Positions 5,783 to 8,262 of a stretch of DNA of 8,262 nt are shown piece after piece. Below the pieces are notes generated by a model. It was given only the letters and a program-made list of their open reading frames with translations. It was not told where the DNA came from and did no database searches. This DNA is from DASYUM01 sp036001225 (GTDB lineage: Bacteria; Methylomirabilota; Methylomirabilia; Rokubacteriales; DASRDR01), in contig DASYUM010000127.1 of the NCBI GenBank assembly GCA_036001225.1, positions 1 through 8,262 of the forward strand, given 5' to 3'. The stretch's first letter is position 1; the number at the start of each line of letters is the position of its first letter. The translations under genes were made by a program, and so were the position numbers.

Positions 5783-6427
5783 ATGCCCCGCGCCGCCAAG
5801 CCGACGCCGCCGACGCTCGTGCTCCTCGTCCGCCACGGGCACACGCCCACGACGGGCCGGCTCCTGACCGGCCAGGCGCCGGGGCTCCACCACGACGACC
5901 AGGGCCGCCGGCAAGCTCAGGCGCTCGCCGAGCGGATCGGCCGGCTGAAGCAGGTCGCCGCGGTGTACGCCTCGCCGCTCGAGCGGGCGCGGGAGACGGC
6001 CGCGCCCATCGCCGAGGTGCGCCGGCTCGCGGTCGAGGTGGAGCCGGAGCTGACCGACGGCGACTTCGGGACGTGGACCGGACTCCGGCTGGCCGCGCTC
6101 CGCAGGAAGCCGGAATGGAAAGTAGTGCAGCGCTATCCGAGCGGCTTCCGGTTCCCCGGCGGCGAATCGTTCGTGGAGATGCAGACCCGGATGACCTCGA
6201 CGCTGGCCCGACTGGTCCTGCGCCATCCCGGGCAGACCGTCGTGGCCGTCTCCCACGCCGATCCGATCAAGCTGGCGGTCGGGCAGGCGCTGGGCGCGCA
6301 CCTCGACCTGTTCCAGCGCATCGCCGTCGCGCCCGGCTCCATCACCGCCATCGCGTACGGCGTCACGGGGCCGGTCGTCCTCGGCCTCAACTGGGTGGAC
6401 GGCGCCGCCGGGCCGCGAATCTCGTGA
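5783..6427 (+). CDS. Histidine phosphatase, MSMEG_4193-type (phosphoglycerate-mutase superfamily)
   Basis: A 214-residue member of the phosphoglycerate mutase/histidine phosphatase superfamily. The phosphohistidine motif is LVRHGHT, with Arg17 and His18. Supporting residues are Arg68 in SPLERARETA, Glu89 before LTDGDFGTWTG, and the second His, His158, in VSHAD. LTDGDFGTWTG, WKVVQRYPSG, RFPGGES and GAHLDLFQRIAVAPGSI are features I associate with the MSMEG_4193 subgroup rather than GpmA or CobC. Known: this subgroup is one of a trio of uncharacterised actinobacterial proteins, proposed to be a phosphomutase because it is paired with a kinase-like partner. The two other members follow directly here; the stop overlaps the DUF3090 start by GTGA. 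The substrate is unknown. A general phosphatase is the alternative, but the context argues against it. Confidence 0.87.
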   Translation: MPRAAKPTPPTLVLLVRHGHTPTTGRLLTGQAPGLHHDDQGRRQAQALAERIGRLKQVAAVYASPLERARETAAPIAEVRRLAVEVEPELTDGDFGTWTGLRLAALRRKPEWKVVQRYPSGFRFPGGESFVEMQTRMTSTLARLVLRHPGQTVVAVSHADPIKLAVGQALGAHLDLFQRIAVAPGSITAIAYGVTGPVVLGLNWVDGAAGPRIS

Positions 6428-6972
6428 GCGAGTCGTTCGAGCTGACGACCCCCGACCTCTTCACGACCGGCACCGTGGGCCCGCCGGGCCAGCGGACCTT
6501 CTACCTCCAGGCCCGCCAGCGGGACGTGGTCGTCACCCTCAAGGTCGAGAAGGAACAGGTCGGCGCCCTCGCCGATTATCTGGGCGCCCTCCTGGCCAAG
6601 CTGCCGACGCCGGCCGACCTCGTGACCGGCGACCTGGCGCTGGTGGAGCCGATCGCGCCGGCCTGGGCCGTGCGCTCGCTCGGCGTCGGCTACGACGAGG
6701 GGCTCGATCGCGTCGTCATCGTGGCCGAAGAGCTGGTCGAGGAGGAAGAGGAGGCGGAGGACGAGAGCGCGGGCGAGGACGAGCCGGCCGCCGACGCCGC
6801 CGAGACGGGGGCGTCGGCCCGCTTCCACGTGAGCCCGGCCCAGGCCTCGGCCTTCGTGGAGCGGGCGCGGGCGCTCGTGAAGGCCGGCCGTCCACCGTGC
6901 GCGATCTGCGGCCGGCCCCTCAATCCCGGCGGCCACATCTGCCCGCGGAGCAACGGCCACGGGCGCGACTAA
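6424..6972 (+). CDS. DUF3090-family protein with C-terminal Cys/His metal-binding motif
   Basis: A 182-residue protein of the family that accompanies the MSMEG_4193 phosphatase and SCO1664 kinase-like proteins; no activity is known. The N-terminal half (SFELTTPDLFTTGTVGPPGQ, then RTFYLQA and VTLKVEKEQVGALADYL) is the conserved core. Residues 102-127 are a strongly acidic linker rich in Glu and Asp. The C-terminus carries Cys159-x2-Cys162, then GRPLNPGGHICPRSNG with His171 and Cys173, which looks like a small zinc-binding knuckle. No signal peptide or membrane segment is seen. The start is GTG at 6424, overlapping the phosphatase TGA. The frame is open farther upstream only because it shadows the phosphatase gene; no Shine-Dalgarno is seen, so coupling is likely. 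The 3' end overlaps the probable start of the next gene. Confidence 0.86.
   Translation: MSESFELTTPDLFTTGTVGPPGQRTFYLQARQRDVVVTLKVEKEQVGALADYLGALLAKLPTPADLVTGDLALVEPIAPAWAVRSLGVGYDEGLDRVVIVAEELVEEEEEAEDESAGEDEPAADAAETGASARFHVSPAQASAFVERARALVKAGRPPCAICGRPLNPGGHICPRSNGHGRD
6947..6950 (+). promoter_or_regulatory. Possible Shine-Dalgarno supporting an ACG start
   Basis: GGAG lies 8 nt before ACG at 6959, within the 3' end of the DUF3090 gene. It is the best ribosome binding site I found in the region where the SCO1664-type gene must begin. Confidence 0.35.
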
Positions 6973-7681
6973 CCGCCAGCGGGGCGACCCGGCCGTCCAG
7001 CTCCTGACCCGCGGGGACGTCGAGGTCAAGGGGCGCCTGCCCGACAGCTCGAACGCCACCTTCCTGGTCGAGGTTCAGCTCGACGGCGCCACCACCCTCG
7101 CCGTCTACAAGCCCGAGCGCGGCGAGCGGCCGCTCTGGGACTTTCCCCGCGGCCTGTTCCGCCGGGAGATCGCGGCCTACCAGCTCTCGCAGGCCCTCGG
7201 CTGGGGGCTGGTGCCGCTCACCGTGCCGCGCGACGCGGGCCCCTACGGGCCGGGGTCGCTCCAGCTGTTCGTCGAAGCCGACTTCGAGCGGCACTACTTC
7301 ACGCTGTGCGAGGACCCCCGTCATCACCCGGCGCTCAAGCGGATCTGCGCCTTCGACCTGCTCGCCAACAACGCCGACCGCAAGGCGGGCCACTGTCTGC
7401 TGGGACCGGAGGGTCAGATCTACGGGGTGGACAACGGGCTGACCTTCCACGCCGAGCCCAAGCTCCGGACGGTGATCTGGGAGTTCGGCGGCGAGGCGAT
7501 CCCGCGGGACGATCTCCGCGACGTGCGCCGCCTCGTGGAGAGGGGGCTGCCCGCCGCGCTGGTCGAGCTGCTCCAACCGGCCGAGGGACAGGCGCTGCTG
7601 GCCCGCGCCGAAGCGCTCCTCGCCAACGGCCGATTCCCGATCGACCGCAGCGGCCACCGTTACCCCTGGCCGCTCGTCTAG
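6959..7681 (+). CDS. SCO1664-family protein, distantly PI3/4-kinase-like; start codon non-standard
   Basis: Third member of the trio; known family members are about 250 residues with distant similarity to phosphatidylinositol 3-/4-kinases. From ACG at 6959 the product would be 240 residues. Conserved stretches are DVEVKGRLPDSSNATFLVEV (about 20-39) and LAVYKPERGERPLWDFP (about 47-63), whose Lys51 is a candidate ATP-binding lysine. Next are REIAAYQLSQALGWGLVP, then LLANNADRKAGHCL (134-147), a catalytic-loop-like segment. GVDNGLTFHAEPKLRT (156-171) is DFG-like. So the kinase core looks intact. Lipid kinase activity is not implied; the real substrate is unknown. The frame is open from 6881, yet has no ATG, GTG or TTG before 7211, which lies inside the conserved domain. 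ACG at 6959 with GGAG is my best guess; ATC 6923 and CTG 7004 are alternatives. It overlaps DUF3090 by 14 nt. Confidence 0.82.
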   Translation, partial: TGATNRQRGDPAVQLLTRGDVEVKGRLPDSSNATFLVEVQLDGATTLAVYKPERGERPLWDFPRGLFRREIAAYQLSQALGWGLVPLTVPRDAGPYGPGSLQLFVEADFERHYFTLCEDPRHHPALKRICAFDLLANNADRKAGHCLLGPEGQIYGVDNGLTFHAEPKLRTVIWEFGGEAIPRDDLRDVRRLVERGLPAALVELLQPAEGQALLARAEALLANGRFPIDRSGHRYPWPLV

Positions 7682-7689
7682 GTCATCGA

Positions 7690-7710
7690 AGGGGGCCTCG
7701 ACGGCCCCCT
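7690..7710 (+). terminator. GC-rich hairpin terminator candidate after the trio
   Basis: AGGGGGCC (7690-7697) pairs perfectly with GGCCCCCT (7703-7710) around a TCGAC loop, 8 nt after the stop of the kinase-like gene. No T-tract follows, so it may act as a weak or factor-assisted terminator, or only protect the 3' end. Confidence 0.5.
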
Positions 7711-7714
7711 CCGA

Positions 7715-7876
7715 GACCTCCCCCAGGAGAAGTTGCGGCGGCGAAGCCGCCGCTCGAAGCGGACCACCCAACCCGTGCGGCCGGGCTCACGCCGCGCGTG
7801 ATCACCCCCGAGACGCTCCTGGTTTCCCGGCGGGCGCTTCGCCCCCGAACCCGCTTTCCCCCAAATGGGGGAGGTC
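7715..7876. repeat. 162-bp segment bounded by an 11-bp perfect inverted repeat, hairpin-rich
   Basis: GACCTCCCCCA (7715-7725) is matched exactly in inverted orientation by TGGGGGAGGTC (7866-7876). The interior is non-coding and holds further small palindromes. GCGGCGGC/GCCGCCGC pair around GAA (7735-7753), GGGCG/CGCCC pair around CTT (7832-7844), and GTGATCAC lies at 7798-7805. It could be a small non-autonomous repeat element, or just two terminators with similar arms. I see no clear flanking target-site duplication and no transposase. Confidence 0.35.
7857..7872 (-). terminator. Hairpin terminator candidate after the coiled-coil gene
   Basis: On the minus strand CCCCC-ATTT-GGGGG forms a short stem 3 nt beyond the stop of the coiled-coil gene; one or two A-T pairs can extend it. 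No T-tract follows on this strand. Read on the plus strand it is preceded by TTT. Its right arm also belongs to the larger 11-bp inverted repeat. Confidence 0.35.
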
Positions 7877-8262
7877 AGCGGGGACGGTGAGGCAGGCTGG
7901 CGGCCGCCGTTTTCCGGAGCGCCTCCAGCTCCCGCAGCGCCTGCGCGGCCCGGGCCCGCTCCTGGCGCAGCGTGTCCTGGGCCGCCTCCAGCTCGGCCAG
8001 CGTGCGGGTGGCCAGCTCGCGGAACCTCTGCGCGGTCGCCTCGCGTTCCTCGACCAGGGCGTCGTGGACGCTGCGCAGCTCCTCGAGGGCGCGCGCGGTC
8101 TCGGCCTGCCGCGTCTCCCACTCCTGCCGGGCCCGGGCGCCCTCCGCCTGTGCCTCCCCGACCGCGTCCTGGGCCGCCTTGAGCGCGGCGAGAAGGCGCG
8201 TGTGGCGCCCCTGCAGCTCCTGGAGGGCCTGGCCGCCCTCCGCCCGCAGGGCGTCGTGGGCC
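7875..8262 (-). CDS. Coiled-coil repeat protein, C-terminal part (5' end outside window)
   Basis: Function not recognised. The visible 128 residues are almost entirely Ala, Glu, Arg, Leu and Gln in a heptad-like pattern without Pro or clustered Gly, so a long alpha-helical coiled coil is expected. Two copies of a 64-residue unit can be aligned: HDALRAEGGQAL starts the first and HDALVEEREATAQ the second. AAQD recurs at the same 64-residue spacing. Some bases are preserved too (the HDAL codons are identical), so the repeat arose by duplication. A short basic tail (SLPHRPR) precedes the TGA at 7877-7875. No membrane segment is visible in this part. The gene converges on the trio. Such proteins may be structural, chromosome-associated or envelope-linked; nothing here chooses between them. 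The reading frame is supported by length, composition and internal repetition; the other minus-strand frame here is Gly/Arg/Pro-rich and looks like a shadow. Confidence 0.72.
   Translation of the reverse strand, partial: AHDALRAEGGQALQELQGRHTRLLAALKAAQDAVGEAQAEGARARQEWETRQAETARALEELRSVHDALVEEREATAQRFRELATRTLAELEAAQDTLRQERARAAQALRELEALRKTAAASLPHRPR

Noticed and set aside
6133..7059. Minus-strand open frames across the trio
   Set aside because: Antisense to well-recognised genes; no conserved motifs in the translations.
7678..8121. Minus-strand frame of 147 codons over the right end
   Set aside because: Gly/Arg/Pro-rich; the alternative frame gives a continuous coiled coil with an internal 64-residue repeat and ends cleanly at 7875.
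1..8262. tRNA, rRNA, CRISPR array, insertion sequence or riboswitch
   Set aside because: Scanning both strands by eye shows no regularly spaced repeats, cloverleaf-like sequence, transposase motif or known aptamer pattern.

Overview
The window is very GC-rich bacterial DNA with tightly packed, often overlapping genes. It uses GTG, TTG and probably one non-standard start codon. Mpl points to a diderm that recycles its peptidoglycan. The histidine phosphatase / DUF3090 / SCO1664 trio is best known from Actinobacteria and Chloroflexi. This mixture would fit an environmental lineage such as Rokubacteria/Methylomirabilota, but that placement is inference and I cannot confirm it from sequence alone.

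Region 1 (1-3499, all minus strand) is a three-gene operon transcribed leftward: LD-carboxypeptidase (ldcA), a signal-less serine hydrolase of the beta-lactamase fold, then the murein-tripeptide ligase mpl, which runs off the left edge. The genes overlap by 4 nt and 11 nt. Together they read as a cytosolic muropeptide recovery route. LdcA trims tetrapeptide to tripeptide and Mpl rejoins tripeptide to UDP-MurNAc. The serine hydrolase may release peptide from MurNAc, as the same-fold AmiE does in Bacillus. A good sigma70-type promoter sits immediately before ldcA.

Region 2 (3567-4217, minus) is a compact vapBC toxin-antitoxin module. Its promoter overlaps an inverted repeat, the expected autoregulatory operator.

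Region 3 (4330-5760, plus) is a divergently transcribed metal-dependent amidohydrolase of the TRZ/ATZ/SAH-deaminase type. Its usual catalytic-loop Glu appears replaced by Gln.

Region 4 (5783-7681, plus) is a three-gene cassette matching the uncharacterised trio described in Actinobacteria: MSMEG_4193-type histidine phosphatase, DUF3090 protein and SCO1664-type PI-kinase-like protein. No function is established for it. Its third gene has no ATG, GTG or TTG start upstream of its conserved domain; an ACG behind a GGAG motif is the best candidate.

Region 5 (7682-7874) is a hairpin-rich gap between converging genes. It holds a GC-rich hairpin terminator candidate and a 162-bp segment bounded by a perfect 11-bp inverted repeat. 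Region 6 (7875-8262, minus) is the C-terminus of a coiled-coil protein made of 64-residue repeats, cut by the right edge.

At least two of the promoters I can identify (ldcA, vapB) put the -10 box 6-10 nt before the start codon with no Shine-Dalgarno sequence, which suggests leaderless or near-leaderless transcripts. No RNA genes, CRISPR arrays or insertion sequences are visible, and no gene-free stretch exceeds 300 bases.
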